From Neofusicoccum parvum (Eukaryota; Ascomycota; Dothideomycetes; Botryosphaeriales; Botryosphaeriaceae), in assembly GCA_020912385.1 (NCBI GenBank), contig CP087214.1:1426001-1490000 (forward strand): a stretch of DNA of 64,000 nucleotides, read 5' to 3'. A program made the translations under genes and the position numbers. Position 1 is the stretch's first letter. Every line of letters starts with the position of its first letter. The notes beneath the pieces were generated by a model. The model ran no database searches. It was given only the letters and a program-made list of their open reading frames with translations, and had not been told where the DNA came from. Shown one piece after another: positions 46,481 to 60,382 of this stretch.

Positions 46481-48932
46481 AAGTACGTCCTGGACAGACC
46501 CTCCACTCCGCAAGCACGCTCAGGACAGGCTGACACTCTGACTTGCACAGAACCTTGCCTACTTTGTTCGCACTCATGAGAAAGCCTTAGCAAATGCTCT
46601 GCAGCTGAAGCGAGCATCTCCCAAAAATGGATCTGGGAGTGGCTCAGCAGCCGGCCCGACCTCTCCCACGACGAACTCCTCGTCTTCCTCGTCCACCTTC
46701 GCCGCTGCCTTGTCGTTGCCGTATCTGAACTTCTCGTCGCATTCTGTCAAGGCCGCAAAGTTGACGCTAACTCCACACCATCTCTTCTACCTTCTGTCGA
46801 GGTTCGAGGAGATGGGAATCCCCGTGGGACCCATGAATGTGCGGCTCGAGAACATACACACGGATGCTTCTCCTACAAACTATGTGTCATTCCTGAGCCA
46901 AGCCCAGAGGAAGAAAAGTGGCATGTCTGACAGGGACTCCATCCACTCCGTTAACAGCATGCGAAGTGTCATGTCCGGGATGTCCTCGCTGTGGGCAAAC
47001 TTTGGCCTCTCCTCTAACTCGACAGCCAAGACCGAAAAGCAAAAAGCAGCGATCAAAGAGGACCTCAAGTACCTGTACTCTGCGTTCACCAAGATACCGT
47101 GCCTTCGACTCGCCCCCGACCACAAGGCCCGCCTGATTGCCGGCTATGAGGAATTTCCCTTCGACACTGCTGTGCCGCTGTTTGTCTTCAAGAACCTGAG
47201 TGCACTTGAGATAATCGACGTCGACTTCCGACAGTTTTACGGGTGGGACCGCCTGGCTGAGCAACTTCGGAGTCTCACGATCAAACGTGGAGGCGTTGAA
47301 GAGCCTACTGACCTGCTGATCAACATTGTTCTCGATGATGCCGACAAGCGGCGGAGAAGATCCGCTAAGACATCGGCTTTATCCATGTTCCCACCTGGAT
47401 CAAGCAGCCCGGGTAGCAAGGACACGGACACATCCAGGTCAGCCATCTCTCCGCCTTCGCCGACGATGTTCGACCGACGGTCATCGATTGGCAGCCCTCA
47501 TAGCATCGCGATGGCTAGACAGGCCTCGTCTGGATCAAGAGGTCATCGCACAAGACGACGAAGCATCTCTCCCACCAGGCCCAAGAGCGCAAGGCACGGC
47601 TCCTCATTTGCCCAAGCTCGGAACAGCACGCCCAACCTTCGCCGTTCATCTGGTAGCTCAGGCTCAAGCGCACGGTCGACGACCCCTAGAGGCAGCTCAT
47701 CAAATCTCCTCGCCCTGGGCGTTCTTCCGCCGAATAAGTGGAGGTTCCTCCGGCATTTGAGCCTGGCAGACAACGGATTAACAGCGATCTCCGCTGGCAG
47801 TCTTGCACCACTTGCTAGCACTCTTCAATCGCTTGATCTCTCCTCGAACTTGTTCGCTGAGATTCCCGATAGCCTGGCCAACCTGACCTCTCTCAGAGCG
47901 CTGAATCTCTCGAATTGCATGATTGAGTCTCTGCATTCCCTTGTCAGGAACCCATTGCCTGCGATCACCACCCTCAACCTCCGTGCAAACCGGCTTCTGT
48001 CGCTTGCCGGAATCGAGCGGCTTCTTTCCCTGGAGCGTTTGGATCTCAGGGAAAACAAGCTGACCGATCCCACGGAGATTGCTCGGCTGACAGGCATTCC
48101 GGAAATGCAGGAGATATACGTTTACAAGAATCCCTTCTGCAAAACCCATTCTAATTACCGCGTCATGATTTTCAATCTCTTCCGGAGCTTTCCGGGCTAC
48201 ACGGAAGACATCATTATCGACTCGACCGGACCTGGCTACAGCGAGCGTAAACAGCTCGTTGACCGAGTTCCGGAGAATGCGAACCCCCCGGTCATCAAAT
48301 CAAAGCCCGTCGAGGACGTATTCACGGAACCCGCTGCCAAGCCAGTGCAAGCACCCGCTGCGTACAATCCAAGTGAAGATCGCAAAGCGAACGTGCCCCA
48401 TAATGTCAAACCCGAGCGTGTTGTTGGCTCGATTAAAAAGCGAAAGGGCCCCAAGCGCAGAATCGTGGAACTGTCTCAGACCGACTCCATACATCAGCGG
48501 ACTGACTCCGCAATGATGCCGCCACCCCCGGTGCCGCCAAAGGCGCAAACAGCGGACAGCACCTATGGTGGAAGCCCCGAAGCAACTCCCGTCCGCAAGA
48601 CTCTCGCGCCTGCTGCGCCCATTACGGATAATCAACAACTGCCCCACATTGATACTGCGATCACTTCGGTGCCGCTCGGTGCGGAACTGGATTTCAGCTC
48701 GATGGTGTCCGGAGAAGCCGGCGTCAACGGCGATCTTTACAAGAAAAAGATTGAAGCGCTGCGTAATGACTTCGGCAACAGCTGGCTGAGCGCGCTGAGT
48801 GACGAGGCCTGGGACGGCCACCAATCAAACCCCGCATTCCCGGATCGCGTGAGCCCTGCGCTACGGCCCACGGTAAACTCATCGCGAACGCCAAGCCAGA
48901 GCATTGTGTCTGGCGGCAGAACTCTGGGGTAA
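46450..48932 (+). CDS. Leucine-rich repeat protein with conserved N-terminal domain
   Basis: join(46450..46482, 46551..48932), 804 residues. The first exon is only 11 codons (MDTEDGNTFIK); its join to NLAYFVRTHEKALANALQL through a 68-nt intron makes a continuous helical N-terminus. Conserved-looking segments follow (LTPHHLFYLLSRFEEMGIPVGPMNVRLENIH; LFVFKNLSALEIIDVDFRQFYGWDRLAEQLRSLTI). Residues ~370-500 hold about five LRRs (LSLADNGLTAI, LDLSSNLFAEIPDSL, LNLSNCMIESL, LNLRANRLLSL, LDLRENKL) capped by NPFCKTHSNYRVMIFNLF. The rest is Ser/Pro-rich and disordered. The plan is similar to the fungal LRR proteins related to STK11IP or nischarin; function unknown. Confidence 0.85.
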
Positions 48933-50843
48933 AAAGTCGTGTTTCGAATGCTTTCGAAGCTGCGTAAAAATATCGGTGTGTTGACGACGAGGCCAATTTT
49001 CATGAACGGCATGATTTCTTCTCCACTTCAGCTTCGATTAGGGTTCACGAGTACGACGTAATTTGTAGCATACGAGATCGGCGTTCTTGGGTTTCGGGGG
49101 CGGGTTTTCAGATATCCAGTGGTCTTTTGCTTACTATCGTTGGTTTTCGAGCATTTGCATGGCGGGCGCCTCGATGGCCCCGCATCTAGTTCCATTTCCT
49201 TGCTCTCGCTCATGGCTGGTTGTATATTATGGGACGGCTGGTGTTGTTTATCCACGTTGGAGACGGGTCGAGTTACAAGCGTAGCATAGAGGGAGGCACG
49301 GCGGTCTTTTGGCAGCATACTGGAGGGGCGCGGAGACGAGGACCGAAGCAAATGGATATGCCACCTTTCGTACACACGTGTAATGGTGCGGTGACGCTGT
49401 CGATCACGGGCAGTGGGCAGAACGGCAGCGCGGATCTGCGATCTGGGGCCACGTGACACAGTGATCTGGAGAGCCACAGGGCGACGCGGAGGCTCTGGGC
49501 CGTTGGCGGGTGCGCAGCATGCGTTCAGACCACAGTGCAGGTCGCACGCCGGCTGCTGTTGGGGCGTGGGCGCAGCGCTGGAGTCGCGGCGCACTCGCTG
49601 CCGCTCGCCGGGCGCTTGGCCCGGAAGCGGCAGGGACGTGTGGGCTGCGGGCTTTGTCTGCTAGGGGCCTCCGTCCAGCTGCCTAGCGGAGAGGAGCCTT
49701 TCAGGGACGCGTGGAAGCGGCAGAGGGGCGGTGCCGCGGCGTAAACAATAATAGCTGCACGCCCCCTTGGGCGCCAAAGACGAGCGTCCGCAAGGACGAG
49801 AGCGCCGCGAGCGTGAGCGCACTGGGCGCTTTGGCAGCCTCTGCTGCTGTGCCCTCGCCGTGAGGCAGGCCTGTGATGCTTAGCGTTTGATTGAAGGTGG
49901 CCCTAAACCGCGTTGGGGTGACGTGGGCTGTGGATGCGACGGTTTTGGCCGCCCTCCTCCTCGACGCAACGCCTGCTCTCCGTCACTCGCACCCGTAGCC
50001 CTAGACGCACCTCTCTGCAGCGCGCTCGCTGGCTGAAACGCATTCCTCTCGTACGGACGATCTGCAATTTGCGGCCAGAGACCGTGCATTCCTGCCCGTT
50101 CCTAAACGAGAGAAGGCTCACTTTGAAACCGACAAACTTCACGTCTGTCAACGCCCGACCTCCACCACGCCCATCAGCCTCACCACAGTCTGCGCTGCTC
50201 ACCCAGCACCACCAAGTCCGCGAAAGCATTCAGCCCGCTGCCCGCTCCCACGCTGCCTCTTGTGCGACGGTCCCGTCCTGCTGCAGCCGCGATCCAGCTT
50301 GGCGGTGAATACGACACGCTCGACCGAGCCACGGCCTCCAACAACAGCCTCCTGTAGACGCTGACAGCCCAGCACCAGCACGCTCCCGCGACCTGCGCTG
50401 CATCGTACGCCCGCCCCACTGCCGACGCAGACCACTCGCACGCTTATCGTCCTTGTGCGAAGTCGCGTGATTCCGCATCGCCACAGGGCGACTTCCTGAG
50501 GGGCTCCGAGCCAGAACGCGCACAGCCGACCCAGTTTGCACTGAATCGCCGCTCACAGCATCGTCGTCTGCCGGCGTCGGGGGTTCCAGGGCCATCGGTA
50601 AGTTTTTTCGCGAGTCCCAACTTCCGGCCGCACTCTGCACCCTTCTCCTGCCCTCCACGCGCAATTTGCGACAGTCGCACAACGGCAACAAGGAATCCCG
50701 CTGACCCTGCCACTCGAGGAAGACCAGGGCTTCGCATCACCTTCATATCCTCCGAACCGGCGCGTCCTCGCCTCCGCTGACCGCCAACCCCACACCCCAC
50801 CTCCCTTCCTCGAACACGCGGCTGCCTGCGGCAACTGCCCGAC
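48933..50843. other. Intergenic, long upstream region of the PP1 gene
   Basis: Gene-free by eye. GC-rich from about 49400 to 49900, then C/T-rich up to the PP1 ATG as expected for a leader. Confidence 0.5.
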
Positions 50844-52016
<1,173 letters not shown>

Positions 52017-55000
52017 ACTGTGAAGTGCCTATGAACGATTTACCGATACATTCCGTGCAGCAGGTTCGGTCGGAGATAAAGACATCGCCATCTCGTCATG
52101 ATCACACGCGCCCTCGTCGACGACCGGAATTGGCCTGTATCCTTTATGAGCTACTTGCTATGTCGAAACCCAAAAGGCGGAGCACTCGAACGGAGACTGT
52201 TACACCGACTTTAACCCCCCTCGGCACTTATCGAACGAACGCTTTCGTACGGATCCTAAGAACAACCCCGAGGTTCACCCCACGAAACCATACGGCATTC
52301 CTTTGCGTCGACTCGCCGGCGGAAAGACGAAAAGGGACAACCTAGAAGGGCATCATACTTCAATTGGTGTACACTCGGGCATGGATGCATGGACAATGAA
52401 GCTATGGATTCATAACGCTGGGGACTCAATACATGCAGTTTTCTCCTTTCTCTTCGCGCCACGTGGGTGTTTCGGCTCCATCTGCCTGCCAAGCGAGTCA
52501 TGCGGATTTTTGTCTTTTTTGGGCTCGTCGACGAATTGCACGCGTCGATTCATGTGTTTCTCTACAGCTAATCGGTCAAATCGTCATGCGGTCATCATAA
52601 CTTAGGCGTGGTTGGGGCGAGAACAGGCGGAGAGAATGAGAGCCTTGCGGCACGGGAGATACGTGAGGTGAACAGTGGGATGGCCGCGGGAAAGGCGAGG
52701 CATTTTGCTGGGCTGCTCCGCATCTTGGGTTTTCCCGCAACGGCGTCTTGACTCTCGCAGCTGGTTCTCCCGGCTACCTTTCAATTTTCCCTTTCTTTTC
52801 CAAACACTGCTGTATTTCTGATTGCTTTTACTCCTTTTCCCTCTATCCTGTGTTTGTCGTTGCTGATGGTTTTCTCGCTTACTTGGTGTGTGTATGCTCT
52901 GAGCGGAGTGGAAAGGAGGGCATGATCGATGCGTTCTCTGCCGAATGAGGTTTTCCTTTTCGCATGGGAAAAATACAAATCACGTTGTTGAAAAAAAAGG
53001 ACGACAGCAAATGCTTTAGCTCCGGTCTGTCGCGCTGTGCGTGATGCGAAGGAAGGTAAGCCGGCAGTGACCCGCGTGACTGACTGTGCAGCAACCTTCT
53101 TATCCACTTAACCAGCCCTACATTCGCTGAGAAGCTGAGGGGTCCAATCGTACTTCTCGGAAAGCCTCGCGCAATTTAGGATGCAAGTCATTCCCATCCA
53201 ACCTTTCTTATCATGCTGCGGGCTACTGCACTCTCGGACCGATCCTCCTTGACCGGTCGTCGATTGCCCGCACCTCGTATGTTAATCCTTGCTGACAGAT
53301 GGGGTATGCTCCCACTCAAGTGCTTGCGCCTGTAGGAGGGCGTGTTTGATCCCCGTGGCGCCTCAGGAATCCTTTGCTTCCCTTGCTTTTTACAAAATGA
53401 AGCCTATAGAGTTGAGCAAGTCGGTATGGCACCATTGCCAGCAAAAGGCACGTCTTTGGCCACGACGCTGCAAGAACCCCCAATCCCCATGTTACACATC
53501 ATGTTGATATCATGACGGAGAAGTTGACGTGAAGCGCACGCTCTGATCAAGGGCGACAGGAAACCACTCCGACGTACACGTAAATCACGTGTGTATCTCT
53601 CGCTGTGGGTTTTAGACGCGTATACCGCCAGGCAAGATCTTTGGCCCATCTTCCGCTCCGAATGGTTCGGCATTCCTGCCCCGACCCAATCTGGCGGGGA
53701 AGGCGGCTGGGCTGGGCTGTGGCTGCGGCGTGCGGCGTCCAAGGGCGTCGATCATGCGTTGTCGTTGTGCAGGGCAACGGAGCCTGTCTCATGGAAAAGG
53801 GCCCTATCCCTCCCTCCCTCCCGCAAGCCTCCTTTAAGCAGAGACCACCTTGCGAACCCGTTGGGGGGTGGATGGCACGGAGGCCTCAGCACCGCGCGTG
53901 CGTGCGTGCTTCGGATGCACGCGATGGGTGACGTGCAGATGCGCTGTGACCTACTTCTCGTTCCCCGTTTGGGGATGCTTTAATATGGACGCCTGGGCGT
54001 TGGCGGATCATGATTCTTCGAGAGAGCTCGGAACGGGCAATGGTGGAGGCTTGTGTCTTTCGTCAAGGGCAAAGGCGAAAGCACTGGTTCCACTGGCCTT
54101 CTGTTCGGCGCTCCGGACGCAGGTCGTATTGACTTCGTTGCGGATTGGTCTCGGGATCTGCAGGATGTCGGTGTCTGCAGTGGTGCTCACCGGTGCTCGA
54201 TGATGACGAGTAGCGCTAACAGATTGTGGTGTAGGTCTCCCGCGCTAGTGAAGGAAGCATATCCGCACCGTATTGGCGTGTTGATGCTGACTCAACCTTG
54301 GCTCTTGGTCTAAGATGGCTGTCATTGTTGGAAAGGTGCGCTGATTCGAAAAGCGGCTCAAGATTCCGGTGCGGCCAACACTCGTGACTCCTTAGGGAAA
54401 GTAATGGTGAGCAGTTGGCTTCATCGCCGAGCAGAGGGTTTGAACAGGAACGCTGGTATATATCTTGTGAGAAGGTACGCTTCTGGCGCACGCGTCAAAC
54501 CCTAAGTCATATCATCAACGCAATGTTCGGGCTTTTGAAACGGTAATAGGAATGATACAGTTGCGTAATGGAGTAGATCTGCATCAACAAGCCCGATTTT
54601 TGCAAATCTTCAAGCCTTTGAGTTCCTTTTTTTTTGTTTTTGTTTCTTTTCTCGTGAGTTTAGAACCAAGTGCATTCGTTAGAAGCAGTCATTGTAGGGT
54701 AACAGTGAGAAAACATCTGCTCTGAAGTAGCTTTGCCTTGTAGTGGCGGAACAGTGCACCCTTCGCAGAGCAATAACCCATAGCTTCGAAGCATCGCCTC
54801 TACTCAGATATGCGGCAGAACTCATCCTTCTTGACGCACAGCTGGGTGAGGGAACAATGGTTCACTAATGAGAAAGTTGTACTACCGAAAATGAAGAGAG
54901 ATCGTTTGATCCGTGCATCACCCTTTGGTAAGCTCCCCTTTAGAAGTAACCGAGGAGAAGGTGTGCAGATGGGAAATGAGACCTATTACATGCAGCCAAA

Positions 55001-55760
55001 CTGATCCTCTGGGCAGGTTGCTCCAGCTAATAGAAAGGCCCCAGCTCGATAAATGCTTTCGCCCTTGATCCACTTGTGGAAGCTCCTAAAGGGTGCAACC
55101 GTAGGGAAGATCCGCGCAGTAAGGCCAAAAGATTACTGTCGCTTAAGCGTCTCGTCTGTGTCAATATCCATGGTTTTCAGGGTGCGTCCGTGGGAGGAAG
55201 AGTTGCGGGCATTGATTTAAATCTGCAGGTCAAAGAGCCCAGGGAGTGCACTAGGGCGGGGGTAGCTCTAAAGCTATGATGCTGGCTGGGCCCATGACAC
55301 AGTAAAGCCCCTGCGTGGTCGACCCTGAGTTTTGATGGGATCTACAAGGCAGAAGCGGGACGGGCGGCATGCATGGGCAGGAGGTGAAAGACGGGAAAGT
55401 CGTAAGACAAGCTTGTGCAAAACGCACCGGCAAGGCATGGGGGAGAGACCTTCGATGCGGGCTGGAGGAGCTGTCCCACGTGAAAGCGATGGAAGCTCGC
55501 GAAATAGAGGCTTGCAGACCGTGAGGCTGTGCACCTGAGAAGCCTGCCTCAGGCACGAAAAGTGCAGCAAACACCGTATCTCTACCCCGCATGGTGTCTG
55601 CCTACAGAGTGCAGCTGAGGACACGATGTTTGCTGCCAGCCCCACTGCAGCCTTGCGCTTCGCTGGGGCTCGTCGACTCCGGCTGCGCGTCGCTGCCTGG
55701 AGCCTCGCGAGCCGTGCCGGACCGCGCGAGGACCTGGGCCTTCTCCACGACGCTGGAGGG

Positions 55761-55768
55761 TTCTGGAA
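55761..55768 (+). promoter_or_regulatory. Candidate heat shock element unit (TTCnnGAA)
   Basis: TTCTGGAA, an inverted pair of HSF pentamers, about 540 bp upstream of the HSP90 ATG. A single pair is weak evidence; a third unit is not obvious. Confidence 0.3.
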
Positions 55769-55915
55769 GCGGAGGTCGGGGTTGAGGATGCGGCTCTGTG
55801 TCTGGGCGAGGCTGGGTGAGTTGCCCGGGAGAGAGGCGGCGCGGCGGGCGGTCGAGGCCGCTAGCCGCTTTCGTGCTTGGGCGCACGTGCCGCCGGCAGT
55901 CCCGAGCTCTATCCA

Positions 55916-55923
55916 GAAGGTTC
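55916..55923 (+). promoter_or_regulatory. Candidate heat shock element unit (GAAnnTTC)
   Basis: GAAGGTTC, about 165 bp upstream of the probable leader-intron donor and 390 bp upstream of the HSP90 ATG. The position is plausible for HSF control; only two pentamers are seen. Confidence 0.35.
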
Positions 55924-56082
55924 GGTGATGCTGGCGCGCTGAGTTTAAGAGCAGAAGCTGCACACCAAATTCTTCCCACTCCACAACACAAACTCTCTCA
56001 CGCTTGCGCTGCATCTTCTTGCACGTCCACGCCCCCGACCTCTTGACGTTTCCTTTTTTCTAGACTTTATACCCCCCACATA

Positions 56083-56274
56083 GTAAGTCCGCCCGTCCTC
56101 AACGCCCGTCAGCCTCGCCCGTTTGACTGGCCCGCCTCAACTCCGCACCACGTCGCCATTGCGTGCTCCCGCCGCGTCTGGAGGCAGGCAGTCCTTTCAT
56201 CAGGCCCTCATCCAGCTACCACGCATTCCATCCATCTCGCAGCGACGCAATCGCTAACGCCACTCGCCTTGCAG
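56083..56274 (+). other. Probable 5' UTR intron of HSP90
   Basis: GTAAGT donor, GCTAAC branch point and CGCCTTGCAG acceptor, 192 nt, ending 31 bp before the ATG. Confidence 0.6.
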
Positions 56275-56305
56275 GACCTCACCTCCGCAGACCCCAACCG
56301 CCACC

Positions 56306-58466
56306 ATGCCTGAGACCTTCGAGTTCCAGGCTGAGATTTCTCAGCTGCTCGGCCTCATCATCAACACCGTCTACTCGAACAAGGAGATCTTCCTGAGAGA
56401 ACTGATCTCCAACTGCTCCGATGCCCTCGACAAGATCCGCTATGAGGCCCTCTCGGACCCCAGCAAGCTCGACAGCGGCAAGGACCTCCGCATCGACATC
56501 ATCCCCAACAAGGAGGCTAAGACCCTCACCATCCGCGATACCGGTATTGGTATGACCAAGGCTGTAAGTGCTCCCGCCCGCACAGCCCCACCGCGACGAC
56601 ACTTCTAACACGCGTCTCTAGGACCTCGTCAACAACCTCGGCACCATTGCCCGCTCCGGCACCAAGCAGTTCATGGAGGCGCTGTCCGCCGGTGCCGATG
56701 TTTCCATGATCGGCCAGTTCGGTGTCGGTTTCTACTCTGCCTACCTCGTCGCCGACAAGGTCACCGTCGTCTCGAAGCACAACGATGATGAGCAGTACCT
56801 GTGGGAGTCGAGCGCCGGTGGCACCTTCCAGATCACTCAGGACACTGAGGGCGAGCAGCTTGGTCGCGGTACCAAGATCATCCTCCACCTCAAGGAGGAG
56901 CAGACCGACTACCTGAACGAGAGCAGGATCAAGGAGGTCGTCAAGAAGCACTCCGAGTTCATCTCCTACCCCATCTACCTCCACGTCCTCAAGGAGACCG
57001 AGACCGAGGTCCCTGACGAGGAGGCCGAGGAGAAGAAGGACGAGGACGAGGACAACAAGCCCAAGGTCGAGGAGGTCGACGACGAGGAGGAGGAAAAGAA
57101 GGAGAAGAAGACCAAGAAGGTCAAGGAATCCAAGATCGAGGAGGAGGAGCTCAACAAGACCAAGCCCATCTGGACGAGGAACCCTCAGGACATCTCCCAG
57201 GAGGAGTACGCCTCTTTCTACAAGTCGCTGTCCAACGACTGGGAGGACCACCTTGCCGTCAAGCACTTCTCCGTCGAGGGTCAGCTCGAGTTCCGCGCTA
57301 TCCTCTTCGTTCCCAAGCGCGCTCCCTTCGACCTGTTCGAGACCAAGAAGTCCAAGAACAACATCAAGCTGTACGTCCGCCGCGTCTTCATCACCGACGA
57401 TGCCACCGACCTCATCCCCGAGTGGCTCGGCTTCGTCAAGGGTGTCGTCGACTCCGAGGACCTGCCCCTCAACCTGTCTCGTGAGACCCTCCAGCAGAAC
57501 AAGATCATGAAGGTCATCCGCAAGAACGTTGTCAAGAAGACCCTCGAGCTCTTCAACGAGATTGCCGAGGACCGCGAGCAGTTCGACAAGTTCTACACTG
57601 CGTTCAGCAAGAACATCAAGCTCGGTATCCACGAGGACTCCCAGAACCGCCACTCGCTGGCCAAGCTGCTCCGCTTCCACTCCACCAAGTCTGGCGAGGA
57701 GACCACTTCTCTCACCGACTACATCACCCGCATGCCCGAGCACCAGAAGAACATCTACTACATCACTGGCGAGTCGCTCAAGGCTGTCCAGAAGTCGCCC
57801 TTCCTTGATATCCTCAAGGAGAAGAACTTCGAGGTTCTCTTCCTCGTTGACCCCATTGACGAGTACGCCATGACTCAGCTCAAGGAGTTCGAGAGCAAGA
57901 AGCTCATCGACATCACCAAGGACTTCGAGCTCGAGGAGACCGAGGAGGAGAAGAAGGCTCGCGAGGCTGAGGAGAAGGAGTACGAGCCCCTCGCCAAGGC
58001 CCTCAAGAACGTCCTTGGCGACAAGGTCGAGAAGGTCGTTGTCTCGCACAAGCTCATCGGCTCTCCTTGCGCCATCCGTACCGGCCAGTTCGGCTGGTCG
58101 GCCAACATGGAGCGTATCATGAAGGCCCAGGCCCTCCGTGACACCTCCATGTCCAGCTACATGAGCTCGAAGAAGACTTTCGAGATCTCGCCCAAGAGCC
58201 CCATCATCAAGGAGCTCAAGCGCAAGGTCGAGACTGATGGTGAGGAGGACCGCACCGTCAAGTCCATTGCCCAGCTGCTCTTCGAGACTTCTCTCCTGGT
58301 CTCTGGCTTCACCATCGAGGAGCCCGTCCAGTTCGCCGAGCGCATCCACAAGCTCGTCTCCCTTGGCCTCAACGTCGACGAGTCTGTTGAGACCGCTGAG
58401 GAGACGGCCACCGAGGAGGCTTCGGCGGAGGCTACTGGCGAGAGCGCTATGGAGGAGGTCGACTAG
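56306..58466 (+). CDS. HSP90: Cytosolic HSP90 chaperone
   Basis: join(56306..56563, 56622..58466), 700 residues. ATP-dependent chaperone dimer. The GHKL ATPase domain opens with [34 protein letters not shown] and [26 protein letters not shown]; the latter is built across the 58-nt intron. A charged linker of Glu/Asp/Lys runs at about residues 215-265. The middle domain has the conserved catalytic-loop region ([16 protein letters not shown]), and the C-terminus ends MEEVD, the TPR co-chaperone docking motif of cytosolic forms. The leader probably holds a 192-nt intron. Codon use is strongly biased to C/G-ending codons, typical for a highly expressed gene. Confidence 0.98.
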
Positions 58467-59251
58467 ATGATTTCATACCCATCTTCTAGTTAGCGTCTTC
58501 TACTTTCATGCGTTACGGGTTCCTATTTTCCTCTTATTTTTTATACCGCTGACGGCATTGGGCATCAAGCATCAGAATTTTTGCTGGCGGAGTTCGTGGT
58601 GGGACAGTGGATCAAAGGCTCGGTTACGACTTTTGTACTTCTAAACCCACTTCCTTTGCGTAGTGGTCCGTAGTGATGAGAAAAAAGTCATGAGATTTCA
58701 CTTCATCCCTTGTGTCTATTGATACTTGATGTACAAGGAGAACTTTCGTAATGTCCACAAGGTATGTTTACATTTCTTCACTGTCGCAGCACCTTCCGAC
58801 CATTGTATGATGATTTAGCGATTCCCCTTCCGAACATTGCTGCGGATAATCAGCTATTCGTACCAAATCCTTTTTTCTGATACAATCCTCATCTTTTGCA
58901 ATCCTCTGCCATTGAGATGGGAAGAGCTGTTAGCTAACAATCTGCTTCTGCTCAGACTTTTCACAAAATAAAGTGCCTACACAATATTCAGGGCGCCTCG
59001 ACCGCAGCCGGGACGGTGAGCTTGGACAGCTTTCGTTGGTCATCATGCAAAGGAGTCTCGAGGCACTAAAGTCATCTCTCAAAGATCACCCTTCCCGACC
59101 TTTTCGCGCAGAACAAGGAGATCGAGGGTAGATAATAGTGGACTGAAGAACATGAGAACGGGAGATGAGTATATTCCATGTTCACCCAATCTTATATAAT
59201 CTAGAGCTTTCAGTCAACTGTCATGTGTTGCAATTATTCTCAGTGTCCACT
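58467..59251. other. Convergent intergenic region, no gene seen
   Basis: HSP90 3' flank (T-rich, with an early TTATTTTTTATA tract) and the 3' flank of the DUF6594 gene. AT-richer than the coding neighbours. Confidence 0.55.
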
Positions 59252-60382
59252 CTATTGCGCCATGCTCGTACTCCCAATGAATACAACTTGCACGGAACCA
59301 AATCTATTGTCTGTCAGTAACACATCCTTCTTGTCACGAGGAGGCACTCACGCTGCGGTGCCCGCGAATATCTCGGCGGGACGAGCTGTTGTCAACAAGG
59401 CTAAGGCAGCAGAGAAGAGCACAGAGAAACCGAGAGCTGCGAAGATGCGAGCCAAGAGGTTGTGGATGAAATAGAGCGTGACGATTGCGACTGATGGCAT
59501 CGCAATGGATGCTAACACACCCAGAACTCGAGAAGCGGTACTGTATGAACTGTCACTCCATTCGACGAGGCCGGCCTTGTCGTTGTCTGAAAGCGGAGTC
59601 TACGGACTCGGTCAGCCTATCAATGGCAGGGAATTATTCGTACGAGACGACTGACTCTATTACGCTGCAGGCCTCTAGCGTATAACCATGGCACCAGTTT
59701 CTCCGAAACCCATCGGGTGGTGACGTCCAAGCGTCGGCTTGACAGTGCAACAAGGTCTTTATCTCTGCCGTCACGCCACGGGCTATCTTCAATACCGGCC
59801 AAGAAATTCTTGCCGCCTTCGGGTCTTTTGAGCCAGCCTTTCAAGATGCGCAAGTCGTAGCCGTTCGCGCCGTGGAGCTTGTTGATTTCAGCTTGCTGGA
59901 GCAAAGCTTCATCTGGAGAGGGTTGCGTCAGGACACACGGCATCTATCCATCTCTTGGATCAAAACTCACTGTATTCCTTCAGCTTTTCTCTAATGTCCA
60001 AGATCATCCCCCACTGCCTCCCATCCACCGGGTCGTTTTTCGAACCCAGCAAGGCTCTCGCATCTCTGTGGAAGGGCAGACCAGCATCACGGTCGACATC
60101 AGTCTGCACCCCCAACTGTTCTTCGAGATCAAGCAGCTCGACTTGTCTGTACAGTAGACTCCGTGCGTTCAAGGCGGCGAAGCGCTTGAATAAAGCCATT
60201 CCCCGATGCGGGCCCATGACCGACGCAAGCTCAGGATAGCCACTCATGGTGTCTTCTGCTGTGTCGTCTTGCCGGGTCATCTCGATGGCCATGGCGGACT
60301 CCGGAGGCATCCCTGCAGCCTCGTTGGCGGTGGGTGAGATGGCGCAGGAGCACACTGAGAAGCAGCCCACCGCCTTATTCAT
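59252..60382 (-). CDS. DUF6594 family membrane protein
   Basis: complement(join(59252..59303, 59352..59599, 59644..59912, 59971..60382)), 326 residues. The N-terminal half has the family's MSGYPELASVMGPHRGMALFKRFAALNARSLLYRQVELLDLEEQL, then EYNEALLQQAEI (across an intron), YDLRILKGWL, and WVSEKLVPWLYARGL. The C-terminal half holds three hydrophobic segments (ASRVLGVLASIAMPSVAIVTLYFI; ARIFAALGFSVLFSAALALL; FGSVQVVFIGST). DUF6594 is a fungal family often present in many copies, with no established role that I know of. Introns are 58, 44 and 48 nt. The start is uncertain among several in-frame Met codons before MSGYPEL; 60382 is the longest. The next gene is divergent, 700 bp away. Confidence 0.82.

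Larger units (their letters stand above)
52017..56305. other. 4.3-kb gene-free interval upstream of HSP90
   Basis: No ORF with a domain. AT-richer between about 54500 and 55250 than its surroundings. The final ~700 bp form the HSP90 promoter and leader. ORFs of 100-246 codons on the minus strand (such as 55274-56014) are Arg/Ser/Ala-rich and unconvincing. Confidence 0.5.

Noticed and set aside
55274..56014. 246-codon minus-strand ORF in the HSP90 promoter region
   Set aside because: Ser/Arg/Ala/Pro-rich with no domain, and it covers the likely HSP90 promoter.
56526..58349. 607-codon minus-strand ORF opposite HSP90
   Set aside because: It is Leu/Val/Glu/Asp-rich and mirrors the strong codon bias of HSP90 on the other strand; no domain of its own.
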